Source of the DNA: Candidatus Zixiibacteriota bacterium | GTDB lineage: Bacteria > Zixibacteria > MSB-5A5 > GN15 > FEB-12 | Reading direction: 5' to 3' | Length of the DNA stretch: 23,987 nucleotides | Assembly: GCA_022564135.1 (NCBI GenBank) | Contig: JADFLZ010000003.1 | Location: 1-23,987, forward strand | Shown: positions 16,596-23,987 of the stretch, in pieces | Layout: each line of letters opens with the position of its first letter | How positions within the stretch are numbered: position 1 is the first letter of the stretch | Notes under the pieces: generated by a model | The model's database searches: none | What the model was told of the DNA's origin: nothing | The model's input: only the letters and a program-made list of their open reading frames with translations | Made by a program: the position numbers and the translations under genes

Positions 16596-18188
16596 ATGAA
16601 GATTCTGTCCATAAATATAAAAGCTCTGATAATTGCTCTTTTGGTCATCTGTACTATCAGCAAAGCTGACCCTCCTGTCTCAGGAATAGGGGTACAGCTG
16701 GATTCAATAGAGAAGAAACTTGAGTGGATACAGCACCGCCTGACACTGGAGCAATGGGAGTACCATGCTAACGGCGTCTCGGATTCTCTCGATTTCTATC
16801 AGGACCTCTACCGCTATTTATTAGCTGACTCTGATATATTAAAAATAAATCCGGTTGGCCTGGCACAGCTCAAAGACCAGGAGCAAAAGCACCGGCTGCA
16901 ACTTCTATTGGCAAATCTGCTCCCCGACCGCGTCCGCTTTAAGCCGGAGATATTAAAGCTAAGCGACTCATTGAATAAACTGTTTACAAATTTTAGTTCT
17001 GACTTACAGGGACAGATGCTGACGCTGGCAGAGCTGAACAAAACCTATCGCAGCAGCCGCAACCGTTCTGAAAGAGAAAATGCCTTTCGGGCTGCCAACG
17101 CCGCAGGTGACAGCGTTTCATACGGCATGTCGGTAATTTTTAAGCTTCGCAACCAGGAATCAGTCAGGCTCGGCTATCAGAATTACTTCGACATGATTGC
17201 ATCCCAGACTCCGCTGGGCACAAAATCTGTTTTGCCGTTTATTTACAAACTTGATTCACTTACACAGCAGCATTTTACAACAATCTCCACTAACGCCCTG
17301 AAAACTGTCGGTGTTAACGAACTTGAACTTTGGGACTTGGATTTCATTCATTCCGAGATAAACCAAAAAGCTGATGATTTCTTCAATTTCGATCAAGAGC
17401 TGAGAGTGCTCGATAATGTCCTGGAAAGAATGGGCTTTGAGGTCGAGCAGCTGCCTATTTATTTCATTCGGAAATCAGGCGCTGATAATCTGCTAACTGA
17501 TAACGTATTCGAAATAAAAGCGCCCCATGATGTCAGAATTATCCTGACTGAGACCGACCGGGAGTTACGGATGCGGCAGCTCTTAAAAACAACCGGCCAG
17601 GCCCTTTATGCGGTTCACATTGCAGAAAATAAGCGGGTGTACAATTTTCTGGCTCAGAAAACCTGGCAGATGGCCATGTCCGAAATCATGGCGCTGCTGG
17701 CAATTGACAGTCTCTGGTTAAATGATTTTGCCAACATGCCGGTCAGCTTTATTCGGAAATACAGAAAAGCACGATACGAACAGGAACTGATAGAAGTAAG
17801 AATGCTTTTATTGAATCTGCATTTTGAATACGAAGCCTATTTGAATCCCGACCAGGACTTAAACAAACTTTACTGGAACATGCTCCAAAAATATACCGGC
17901 CTGCCAAGGCATGAAGATATCACGGTCTGGGCCAGCAACAGAAAATTCCTTAATGCGCCGCTTTATTCTATAAACCTGTTACTGGCGAAGATAATCGCGG
18001 CTCAGTCGGTAAATTATATGAATGATTATCTCGGCCAGCCGGTTGATGATTTGAGAACTTCGGCATTTCTTATTCAAAACTACTATCGCTTTGGCTCAAG
18101 ATACAGCTGGACAGAATTACTCGAACGGGGGACCGGCGAAAAACTCAATCCCGAACATCTGGTCAGCCATTTTCAGTTATCGAACTAA
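16596..18188 (+). CDS. Secreted M2/M3-like metallopeptidase homologue with destroyed HEXXH motif (probable pseudoenzyme)
   Basis: A 530-aa protein with a Sec signal peptide (MKILSINIKALIIALLVICT, likely cut after SKA near residue 23), so exported to the periplasm or beyond. The rest is helical and reads like the M2 (ACE-like) or M3 oligopeptidase gluzincins: LEQWEYHANGVSDS near the N-terminus recalls the M2 start, and a mid-protein ELELWDLDFI recalls the M3 W-D segment. Where the zinc site should be, residues 326-343 read MRQLLKTTGQALYAVHIA. Against LLHEMGHALH this gives K331-T-T-G-Q335, losing both zinc histidines and the general-base glutamate, while the third-ligand region (SEIMALL, E363) remains. 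The C-terminal substrate region (KFLNAPLYSINLL) also lacks the usual His and Tyr. Family assignment is by eye. It ends the aro operon, 1 nt after dehydroquinase. Confidence 0.65.
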   Translation: MKILSINIKALIIALLVICTISKADPPVSGIGVQLDSIEKKLEWIQHRLTLEQWEYHANGVSDSLDFYQDLYRYLLADSDILKINPVGLAQLKDQEQKHRLQLLLANLLPDRVRFKPEILKLSDSLNKLFTNFSSDLQGQMLTLAELNKTYRSSRNRSERENAFRAANAAGDSVSYGMSVIFKLRNQESVRLGYQNYFDMIASQTPLGTKSVLPFIYKLDSLTQQHFTTISTNALKTVGVNELELWDLDFIHSEINQKADDFFNFDQELRVLDNVLERMGFEVEQLPIYFIRKSGADNLLTDNVFEIKAPHDVRIILTETDRELRMRQLLKTTGQALYAVHIAENKRVYNFLAQKTWQMAMSEIMALLAIDSLWLNDFANMPVSFIRKYRKARYEQELIEVRMLLLNLHFEYEAYLNPDQDLNKLYWNMLQKYTGLPRHEDITVWASNRKFLNAPLYSINLLLAKIIAAQSVNYMNDYLGQPVDDLRTSAFLIQNYYRFGSRYSWTELLERGTGEKLNPEHLVSHFQLSN

Positions 18189-18230
18189 TTCTTAACGCCT
18201 GCCATTTTATAACATCTAAACTTGAACCAG

Positions 18231-18243
18231 CCCTGATTCAGGG
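18231..18243. repeat. 13-nt palindrome upstream of the MATE gene
   Basis: CCCTGA-T-TCAGGG is a perfect 6-bp inverted repeat around one base, 18 nt before the MATE ATG, inside a 73-nt intergenic gap. No T-run follows, so it is not an intrinsic terminator. A regulator-binding site is possible. An upstream TATAAC (18208-18213) could be a -10 element, but no good -35 is seen. Confidence 0.3.
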
Positions 18244-18261
18244 ATATCTTAGCCTGAACAA

Positions 18262-19629
18262 ATGGATAGCTCTTTAATTAATATACAGAATAAAAGCATC
18301 ACCGAAGGACCCATCTTAAAATCGGTTATTTCATTAGCGGCTCCTGTGGCTATGGGCATGTTCATGGAGTTTGCTCTGTCGACAACGGATTACTTCTGGG
18401 TCGGTAAACTTGGTCCGACCGCACAGGATTCGATTACTTCTTCGCTGATAGTCATCTGGACTATACTGGCAATTACCGCAATTATATCTGTCGGGCTTAC
18501 TGCCTTGATATCGCGTAATATCGGCTCAGGCAATATTGAAAAAGTTATTTACTTTATTAAACAGGGCTTTGCTCTGGCCATAATCTTAGGAATTTCTACT
18601 GCCGTAACAGGAACTTTTCTGGCCGGTGACATCCTGGAATTCATGAAAGCCGGAGCTGAAACCATCAGGCACGGAACTCCCTACCTGCGCATATTTTTTG
18701 CATCGGTAATTTTACTTTTTCTGATGGAAACGAGTTACGCTATTTTCCGCGCTTCCGGAGATACCAGAACCCCCATGAAAGTGGGCGTCATTGTGGTGGT
18801 CATAAACATGATATTGGACCCGCTGCTGATTTTTGGAGCAGGCCCGATTCCTGCCCTGGGAGTTGCCGGGGCAAGTCTGGCTACAGCCATCGCATTTCTT
18901 AGCGGTACCGTAATGCTCTTTACACTAATTTACAAAGGCAAACTTGGTTATAAGCTTCCTCACTGGAGAACTGTCGCAACTTCTTTGAGCGGCATGCTGA
19001 AAATCGTAAAGATAGGCCTGCCGATGTCTAGTCATCAGCTGGTTTTCATGATGGTTTACTGGTTTTTAATTATTATAGTTCACAGCTACGGCGTAAACGC
19101 CGGTGCGGCCATGGGCATCGGCAATCGCATGGAATCTTTTTGTTATCTCATCGGCTATGGCATATCGCTTGCCGCGGCAACCATGGTGGGGCAGAATCTT
19201 GGCGCCGGTAAACCGGACAGGGCTGCCAGGTGCGCCTGGTATGCTGTCGGACTCGGAGTCGCTGTTTCGGCTTTTGTCTCCATCTTCTTTTTTGTCATCC
19301 CGCGCCAGATTGTGGGGATTTTTTCAAGCGACCCCTATGTGGTGCCGATGGCCACTGACTATCTTATAATTCTGGGACTGTCCCAAATTACGATGACCAT
19401 AGAACTGGTTCTCGAAGGTTCCTTTACTGGTGCCGGCGACACTATTCCGCCAATGCTGGTCATGGTGCCCGGGCATCTGCTCAGAATTCCGTTAGCTTAT
19501 TACCTCTGCTTTACGCTGGACTGGGGCCTCAACGGAGTCTGGTGGACATTAACCATAACAACAACTATCAAGGCTATCATCCTGGCCTTCTGGTTCAGGC
19601 GGGGGAAATGGAAAGAAAAAATCATTTGA
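18262..19629 (+). CDS. MATE family efflux transporter
   Basis: A 455-aa inner-membrane protein of the multidrug and toxic compound extrusion family, which exports cationic or aromatic compounds using a sodium or proton gradient. About 12 hydrophobic helices lie in two six-helix halves, with the halves joined near the GYKLPHWRTVATS linker around residue 235. Family markers include ITEGPILKSVISLAAPVAMG at the N-terminus, the post-TM2 loop with ALISRNIGSGN, FRASGDTRTPM around residue 170, and in the second half VGQNLGAGKPDRA, which mirrors ISRNIGSGN, and GSFTGAGDTIPPM, which mirrors FRASGDTRTP. The 73-nt gap upstream suggests its own promoter. Whether it serves aromatic metabolism or general detoxification cannot be said. 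Confidence 0.92.
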   Translation: MDSSLINIQNKSITEGPILKSVISLAAPVAMGMFMEFALSTTDYFWVGKLGPTAQDSITSSLIVIWTILAITAIISVGLTALISRNIGSGNIEKVIYFIKQGFALAIILGISTAVTGTFLAGDILEFMKAGAETIRHGTPYLRIFFASVILLFLMETSYAIFRASGDTRTPMKVGVIVVVINMILDPLLIFGAGPIPALGVAGASLATAIAFLSGTVMLFTLIYKGKLGYKLPHWRTVATSLSGMLKIVKIGLPMSSHQLVFMMVYWFLIIIVHSYGVNAGAAMGIGNRMESFCYLIGYGISLAAATMVGQNLGAGKPDRAARCAWYAVGLGVAVSAFVSIFFFVIPRQIVGIFSSDPYVVPMATDYLIILGLSQITMTIELVLEGSFTGAGDTIPPMLVMVPGHLLRIPLAYYLCFTLDWGLNGVWWTLTITTTIKAIILAFWFRRGKWKEKII

Positions 19630-19657
19630 TTTAGGTTGCTGCCAGACTATTAAGCCG

Positions 19658-19683
19658 GTTATTCTTAGAATAACAATTTTTTT
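19658..19683 (+). terminator. Probable intrinsic terminator after the MATE gene
   Basis: GTTATTC (19658-19664), loop TTA, GAATAAC (19668-19674), two A, then seven T (19677-19683). A 7-bp perfect stem with a 3-nt loop followed by a T-run fits a rho-independent terminator 28 nt after the MATE stop. The stem is AT-rich and therefore weak; as DNA it is also a perfect palindrome around one base and could instead be a protein-binding site for the FAH unit. Confidence 0.5.
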
Positions 19684-19690
19684 AAAAAAC

Positions 19691-19711
19691 AAGTTTAAGG
19701 GAACTAAACTT
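19691..19711 (+). promoter_or_regulatory. Hairpin presenting the Shine-Dalgarno in its loop, abutting the FAH start codon
   Basis: AAGTTTA (19691-19697), loop AGGGAAC (19698-19704), TAAACTT (19705-19711), then ATG at 19712. The arms are perfectly complementary over 7 bp. The AGGGA ribosome-binding core is the loop itself, and the stem ends at the base before the start codon. Such a layout could be bound by a translational regulator, or at DNA level be a 21-nt operator. The low GC of the stem leaves room for chance. Confidence 0.4.
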
Positions 19712-20500
19712 ATGACATCAGGACAGATTAGAAAAACAGCCCGATTCAAAACAGCCACCGACTCCACTCCGAAATATGGCTTTATCATAAACGATGAGAT
19801 AAAAATTATCGCAAACGCGCCCTGGCTGAATGATACGGCCACAGGAGAGACTGTAAAGCTGTCGGATGTCACACTTCTGGCTCCGGTCGTACCGGGTAAA
19901 ATTATCTGTGTCGGACTAAATTATCATGCCCATGTCGATGCCTCAATGTCAGCCAGTAAAGCCCCCGAACAACCGATGTTGTTTTTTAAACCTCCCTCGG
20001 CCGTAATAGGACCAAAGCAAAATATCGTGCATCCCGATCAGTCCAAACGAGTCGATTTCGAGGCAGAGCTTGCGATTGTGATAGGCAAACGTACGGTCAA
20101 AGTTTCTGAGAGCGATGCCCTGAGCTATATATTCGGATACACCTGTGCCAACGATGTAACCGCCCGTGATTTACAGAAAACTGACGGACAATGGGGAAGA
20201 GCCAAAGGATTCGATACCTTTTGTCCGGTCGGGCCATGGATTGTTTCAGGTATTGATTGCAGCAATTTGAAAATTCAAGGCATACTAAACGACGATATAA
20301 AACAGTCAGGCAATACCAAAAATATGATTTTTGATGTTCCTTTTATTGTCAGTTTTATATCGGGGGTCATGACCCTTGAAGCGGGAGATCTGATTTTGAG
20401 CGGCACTCCGGCCGGTATTGAACCGATGAAACATGGTGACAAAATTGAAGTCAAAATAGAACAAATTGGCAGTCTGATAAATCAGGTAATCTCAGCATGA
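19712..20500 (+). CDS. Fumarylacetoacetate hydrolase (FAH) family protein
   Basis: A 262-aa member of the FAH superfamily, Mg-dependent enzymes acting on C-C bonds of acylpyruvates, oxaloacetate, or ring-cleavage dioic acids. A short N-terminal domain (about residues 1-60) precedes the FAH fold. ICVGLNYHAHV carries the conserved His. Metal ligands are the glutamates in VDFEAELAIVIGKR and the aspartate in CANDVTARDLQ. KGFDTFCPVGPWIV and LILSGTPAGIEPM are family hallmarks. Overall it resembles FAHD1-like acylpyruvases and HpcE-type isomerases; the substrate cannot be fixed. True FAH of tyrosine breakdown is longer, so this is unlikely to be that enzyme. It overlaps the AlaX gene by 4 nt (ATGA). 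Confidence 0.9.
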   Translation: MTSGQIRKTARFKTATDSTPKYGFIINDEIKIIANAPWLNDTATGETVKLSDVTLLAPVVPGKIICVGLNYHAHVDASMSASKAPEQPMLFFKPPSAVIGPKQNIVHPDQSKRVDFEAELAIVIGKRTVKVSESDALSYIFGYTCANDVTARDLQKTDGQWGRAKGFDTFCPVGPWIVSGIDCSNLKIQGILNDDIKQSGNTKNMIFDVPFIVSFISGVMTLEAGDLILSGTPAGIEPMKHGDKIEVKIEQIGSLINQVISA

Positions 20501-21684
20501 CAGAGAGGCTCTATTACAAAGACCCAGCTCTGTTAAGTTTTGAAGGCACTATAATAGAAGCCAGACAATTTAACGGCAAACATCTGACTGTTCTTGATAA
20601 GACTGCTTTTTATCCGACCTCGGGCGGCCAGCCTCATGATAAAGGCTTGTTAAACTCTGTGGCAATTTTTGATGTCACCGAAAGCGACGGCAACATTCAG
20701 CATATTTCAGATTCTGCCGTAGGCACAATAGGCGACAGAGTCAAAGGTGAAGTTGACTCAGGCCGCAGAAAATATTTCCGGCAGCTGCACACCGCCCAGC
20801 ATATACTGAGCAGCGTTTTTATTGAGCTCTATGATTTTCAAACTGTTTCGGTTCACCTTGGTGAAGACTACGGCGCTATTGAACTAAAGCAGCCGAGCTT
20901 AGAAGATGACCAGCTGCTCCAAGCCGAACAGCTGAGTAATGAATATATCCTGCAGTCCCTGCCTGTTGAAATAATTTTTGCAGATGAACAAGAGGCTCAA
21001 AAGCTGCCGCTGAGAAAAAAGCCATCGCGACAGGGCACAATCCGCATTATAAAAATTGGTGAGATAGACTATTCAGCCTGCGGCGGCACACATTGCAGTA
21101 ACAGCTCCGAAATTGGCCTAATCAAAATTATAAACGTTGAAAAACAAAGAAACAATATTCTGATTAATTTCCTGGCCGGTACCGGAGCCAAAAAAGATTA
21201 TGACAAAAGATTCGAGGTAACAGACAGACTTTCAAAACAGCTGACCTGCGCGGTTGATGAGCTGAAACTCCGTTTTGACAAAATTATCGAGGAAAATAAA
21301 CTATACCGCCAGCAACTGGTCCAGCTGCAGAAAGAGCTGCTGCCGATAAAAATCAAAGAAGCTGCTGCTGCATCCGAAAGCTCTAATGGTATCAACTATG
21401 TTTGTATGGAAGTAGATAGCATGGATTCTAAGCTGGCTGCGAACTTCGCCACTTCTTTAGCAGACAATATCGGCGGAATTGCTTTGATTCAATTAGAAGA
21501 GCGTATAATAATCGGCGTGTGCGAGACTATTGATATAGAAGCTAAAGATATAGCGCGGAGGTTTTCGTCTGAGTTAAATCTTAAAGGAGGCGGAGGCAAG
21601 ACCATGGCGCAGCTTGGAGGCACTCTGAAAGGACAGCTAAATAAATACAGGGAAGTTCTGGTTAAAATTTTAAATGAACGTTAA
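20497..21684 (+). CDS. AlaX-type alanyl-tRNA editing protein (long form with DHHA1 domain)
   Basis: A 395-aa freestanding editing protein that hydrolyses mischarged Ser- or Gly-tRNA-Ala, matching the C-terminal part of AlaRS without its synthetase domain. The N-terminal beta-barrel holds KTAFYPTSGGQPHDKG. The zinc-binding editing site has HTAQH (His-x3-His) and, later, ACGGTHCSNSSEIG (Cys-x3-His). IINVEKQRNNILINFLAG follows. A coiled-coil linker runs from about residue 240 to 290 (LSKQLTCAVDELKLRFDKII onward). A C-terminal DHHA1 domain has the glycine-rich LKGGGGKTMAQLGG. This is the long AlaX architecture. It is coupled to FAH by an ATGA overlap and overlaps lptD by 11 nt. Confidence 0.92.
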   Translation: MTERLYYKDPALLSFEGTIIEARQFNGKHLTVLDKTAFYPTSGGQPHDKGLLNSVAIFDVTESDGNIQHISDSAVGTIGDRVKGEVDSGRRKYFRQLHTAQHILSSVFIELYDFQTVSVHLGEDYGAIELKQPSLEDDQLLQAEQLSNEYILQSLPVEIIFADEQEAQKLPLRKKPSRQGTIRIIKIGEIDYSACGGTHCSNSSEIGLIKIINVEKQRNNILINFLAGTGAKKDYDKRFEVTDRLSKQLTCAVDELKLRFDKIIEENKLYRQQLVQLQKELLPIKIKEAAAASESSNGINYVCMEVDSMDSKLAANFATSLADNIGGIALIQLEERIIIGVCETIDIEAKDIARRFSSELNLKGGGGKTMAQLGGTLKGQLNKYREVLVKILNER

Positions 21685-23987
21685 GTACAAAAATATTCTG
21701 CTCTTTATCATCATCGTTTCGCTGGCTGGCTCCGCTGCCATTGCTCAAAAGAGCGGTGAAATTTTCTTAAAGCATTCCAACGAACTCGAAGTCGTTCTCG
21801 AAAACGGCCGCTATATTACTTATGTAATAGGCGATGTTCTTTTTGAAACAGAGACCGGCACAATCAGGTGCGACTCCGCCATCTGGGACAAGGGAAAAAC
21901 GATCCGTCTGCGCGGCAACATATTTTATGAAGATGAGAAATTCAGCGTCAGGGCAGACTCTCTGTTGTACAATTTGAAAGACAAAACGGCTGACGCCTTT
22001 GGACAAAGAGTCGAGCTTTGGTCGTTTGAAGATTCCCTGCTGGCAGTTGGCACCCAGGCGATGCTGGACCGCGAAAATGATTCAATGTACATGGAAAACC
22101 GGCCGACGCTTTATTTCAATTATCCCGACACCGCCTCAATGATAGAAGTAACCGCCGACAGAATAGATTTCAGTTCCTCAAGCAAGAAAGCCGTCGCAGT
22201 CGGAAGTGTTGAGATTCTCTCTGATGACTTCAGAGCTTTTGCCGGATCTGCCGTCTTTGATACCGACAATGACAGCCTCGAGCTGAAAGAACAAGCAGTA
22301 GCGTTTAAAAACAATTCAAAAGTGTCCGGAAAGTTAATCGCCGTGACTTTCGTTGACAATGAAATCAGCCGCATCAGCGTTATCGACTCAGCCAAGGCCG
22401 AGTTCAAGGAGCCGCTGAAAAGTGATACAACGCTCTCAGACAATTCTATTTTAAAAGGCAGAGAGATTCATCTCTATTTCACCGATGGCCAGATGAGTAA
22501 TGCAATCTGTTTCGACCAGGCTTTCTCCTGGTATTATCCTGCCATTACAAATGACAGCCTTTTTCAGGAAAACAGCATATCCGGCGATACCATTCGCTTC
22601 ATTACTGAAAACGGAGAATTATCTCAGGTACAGGTAACAGGAGGCGCTATCGGCAAATATATTTCCGGCCCGCCAGAAGCGCGCGAATCAAACGAGGCCG
22701 GTCAGATTGACACCGTCGATTACAAAGGCAACTACATAGAATATAATCTTCATGACTCGCTCATCACACTTTACGGAGCAGCCGATGTCAAATCCGGCGC
22801 AGTTGCCCTGACCGCTTTTCAAATTCTGTTTAATACCGGCGATCGTCTTATAGAGGCGTATTCCGCTCAGACCGCGAAGGACTCCGGACTATCTCACGAA
22901 TCGAAGTTTAGATATCAACCTAACCCGGTGCCGGTCATTCTGGCCGACGGCGACCAGGACGTTTTCGGAGACTATCTGGTTTATTCAACTGATACTGAAA
23001 AGGGAAGAATCTATCAGTCGAAAACGAGCTACGACGAAGGAGTCTACTACGGTGAAAAGCTTTATCGTGAGCAGACAAATATTTTCTACATCGATGATGG
23101 CAAGTATACTACCTGCAGCGCCGATGAACCGCACTTTCATTTTCGTTCGAGCAACCTCAAGCTAATAGAAGATGATAAACTTATAGCCAGGCCGGTGGTG
23201 TTTTATCTCGGTCGACTGCCGATATTTGCTTTGCCTTTTTATGTGCTGCCCTTAAAAAAGGGCAGACACTCAGGTATGCTGGCCTTTGATTTCGGAAGTT
23301 TCCAGCAAGGTGACCGCTATGTCAGAAATATCGGCTACTACTGGGCGGCTTCAGAATACTGGGACTGGCAGGGATCGTTTGATTATATAGAAAGACAGCG
23401 CACCTTTACGTTAAACAGCAGATTTAATTTCCGCAACAGATATGTCTTTGATGGCTACGTCTCGGGAAGTTACACCAAAGTAACTTCCTTTGAAGCCTCT
23501 ACAGCGACCGAAAAAGAGAGAACCCGCTGGATCACAAGTGGCGCCTACAGCCATACCTTTTCGCCGAGTTTTTCAATCAGAGGCAATGCCGACTTCCGCT
23601 CAGATGCTACCTACTTTGATGACTATTCGCTAAACCGTGCTGAGATTCTTAACAGGTCGGCCAAGTCTCAAATGAGTTTCTCAAAAAAATTCGGCAGCGG
23701 TACTTCGATAAGCGGCTCTGTCTCCCATATAGAAAATTTAGACTTAGGCAGTCGCACCAATAATCTGCCCAGACTAACTGTCTCTTTGCCAACTCTCTGG
23801 CCGTTTGGCAGCGGCAGCAAAGATGAAAGCGGCAGGATAAAACAAAGCTGGTATAACAATTTCACTTTTAGATACAGTCCGTCTCTTTTGAACTTTTCCA
23901 GCCGGATTGAAATAGCCGATACCCTGATTCAGAACAGCGGACTGGATACAACTATCACCATCAGCCGCAGCAGAAAAAAGTATAGCA
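21674..23987 (+). CDS. lptD: LPS-assembly protein LptD (OstA), N-terminal part, runs off the right edge
   Basis: Outer-membrane protein that inserts lipopolysaccharide into the outer leaflet. The frame is open from the ATG at 21674 to the last base (771 codons). It starts with a signal peptide (NILLFIIIVSLAGSAAIAQ, likely cut after AIA). Two OstA/LptA-like beta stretches follow: about residues 30-110 (VVLENGRYITYVIGDVLFET and onward) and about 115-260, rich in D-S-x-L/Y repeats. A conserved patch at residues 478-490 (YTTCSADEPHFHF) and the RPVVFYLGRLPIFALPFYVL segment mark entry to the beta-barrel. Alternating aromatic strands then run to the edge. The patch resembles LptD of FCB-group bacteria. 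It overlaps the AlaX gene by 11 nt, with no clear Shine-Dalgarno. Confidence 0.88.
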   Translation, partial: MNVKYKNILLFIIIVSLAGSAAIAQKSGEIFLKHSNELEVVLENGRYITYVIGDVLFETETGTIRCDSAIWDKGKTIRLRGNIFYEDEKFSVRADSLLYNLKDKTADAFGQRVELWSFEDSLLAVGTQAMLDRENDSMYMENRPTLYFNYPDTASMIEVTADRIDFSSSSKKAVAVGSVEILSDDFRAFAGSAVFDTDNDSLELKEQAVAFKNNSKVSGKLIAVTFVDNEISRISVIDSAKAEFKEPLKSDTTLSDNSILKGREIHLYFTDGQMSNAICFDQAFSWYYPAITNDSLFQENSISGDTIRFITENGELSQVQVTGGAIGKYISGPPEARESNEAGQIDTVDYKGNYIEYNLHDSLITLYGAADVKSGAVALTAFQILFNTGDRLIEAYSAQTAKDSGLSHESKFRYQPNPVPVILADGDQDVFGDYLVYSTDTEKGRIYQSKTSYDEGVYYGEKLYREQTNIFYIDDGKYTTCSADEPHFHFRSSNLKLIEDDKLIARPVVFYLGRLPIFALPFYVLPLKKGRHSGMLAFDFGSFQQGDRYVRNIGYYWAASEYWDWQGSFDYIERQRTFTLNSRFNFRNRYVFDGYVSGSYTKVTSFEASTATEKERTRWITSGAYSHTFSPSFSIRGNADFRSDATYFDDYSLNRAEILNRSAKSQMSFSKKFGSGTSISGSVSHIENLDLGSRTNNLPRLTVSLPTLWPFGSGSKDESGRIKQSWYNNFTFRYSPSLLNFSSRIEIADTLIQNSGLDTTITISRSRKKYS

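Noticed and set aside
22120..22443. 107-codon - strand frame, and the one at 23668-23865
   Set aside because: Both lie within the continuous LptD frame, which has a signal peptide and LptD-like motifs.
1..23987. Mobile element, CRISPR array, phage or toxin-antitoxin system
   Set aside because: No transposase, integrase, direct-repeat array, tRNA-associated repeat or toxin-like small gene pair was seen. The window is nearly all housekeeping genes on one strand.

Overview
This window is a gene-dense bacterial segment with every supported gene on the + strand. LptD at the right edge (lipopolysaccharide delivery to the outer membrane) indicates a diderm, Gram-negative-type bacterium. Several genes start with TTG, and base composition looks moderate and slightly AT-biased. 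The LptD has an FCB-like conserved patch and both DAHP synthases are type I-beta. Together these suggest an uncultured FCB-group or related candidate phylum (Zixibacteria-like is my guess). No 16S rRNA or other taxonomic marker is present, so this is inference.

Region 1 (1-8509) is a trp operon: trpE (cut by the left edge), trpG, trpD, an MFS transporter, trpC, trpF, trpB, trpA, an AroQ-type chorismate mutase and a DAHP synthase. Genes overlap by 1-17 nt or lie 2-9 nt apart, so one transcript is expected. Together they cover chorismate to tryptophan, plus the first committed step of the shikimate pathway and the first step toward Phe/Tyr.

Region 2 (8510-18188) follows a 100-nt gap that may hold a promoter. 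It reads argS, tyrA, a second DAHP synthase, aroA, aroE, aroK, aroB, type II 3-dehydroquinase, and a secreted M2/M3-like metallopeptidase homologue whose HEXXH motif is destroyed. The shikimate pathway is complete here except chorismate synthase (aroC). No prephenate dehydratase or aromatic aminotransferase is visible either. The two clusters side by side form an aromatic amino acid supra-operon with two paralogous DAHP synthases, one per half.

Region 3 (18189-23987) holds a MATE efflux protein, a terminator-like hairpin, then a tight three-gene unit: FAH-family hydrolase, AlaX-type Ala-tRNA editing protein, and LptD running off the right edge. A 7-bp hairpin that displays the Shine-Dalgarno sequence in its loop ends directly at the FAH start codon.

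I found no rRNA, tRNA, CRISPR array, insertion sequence or prophage gene, and no gene-free stretch longer than 100 nt. The most unusual items are the pseudopeptidase at the end of the shikimate operon, the MFS transporter inside the trp operon, the duplicated DAHP synthases, and the hairpins at the FAH and aroK starts. I see no clear novel multi-gene defence or mobile system.
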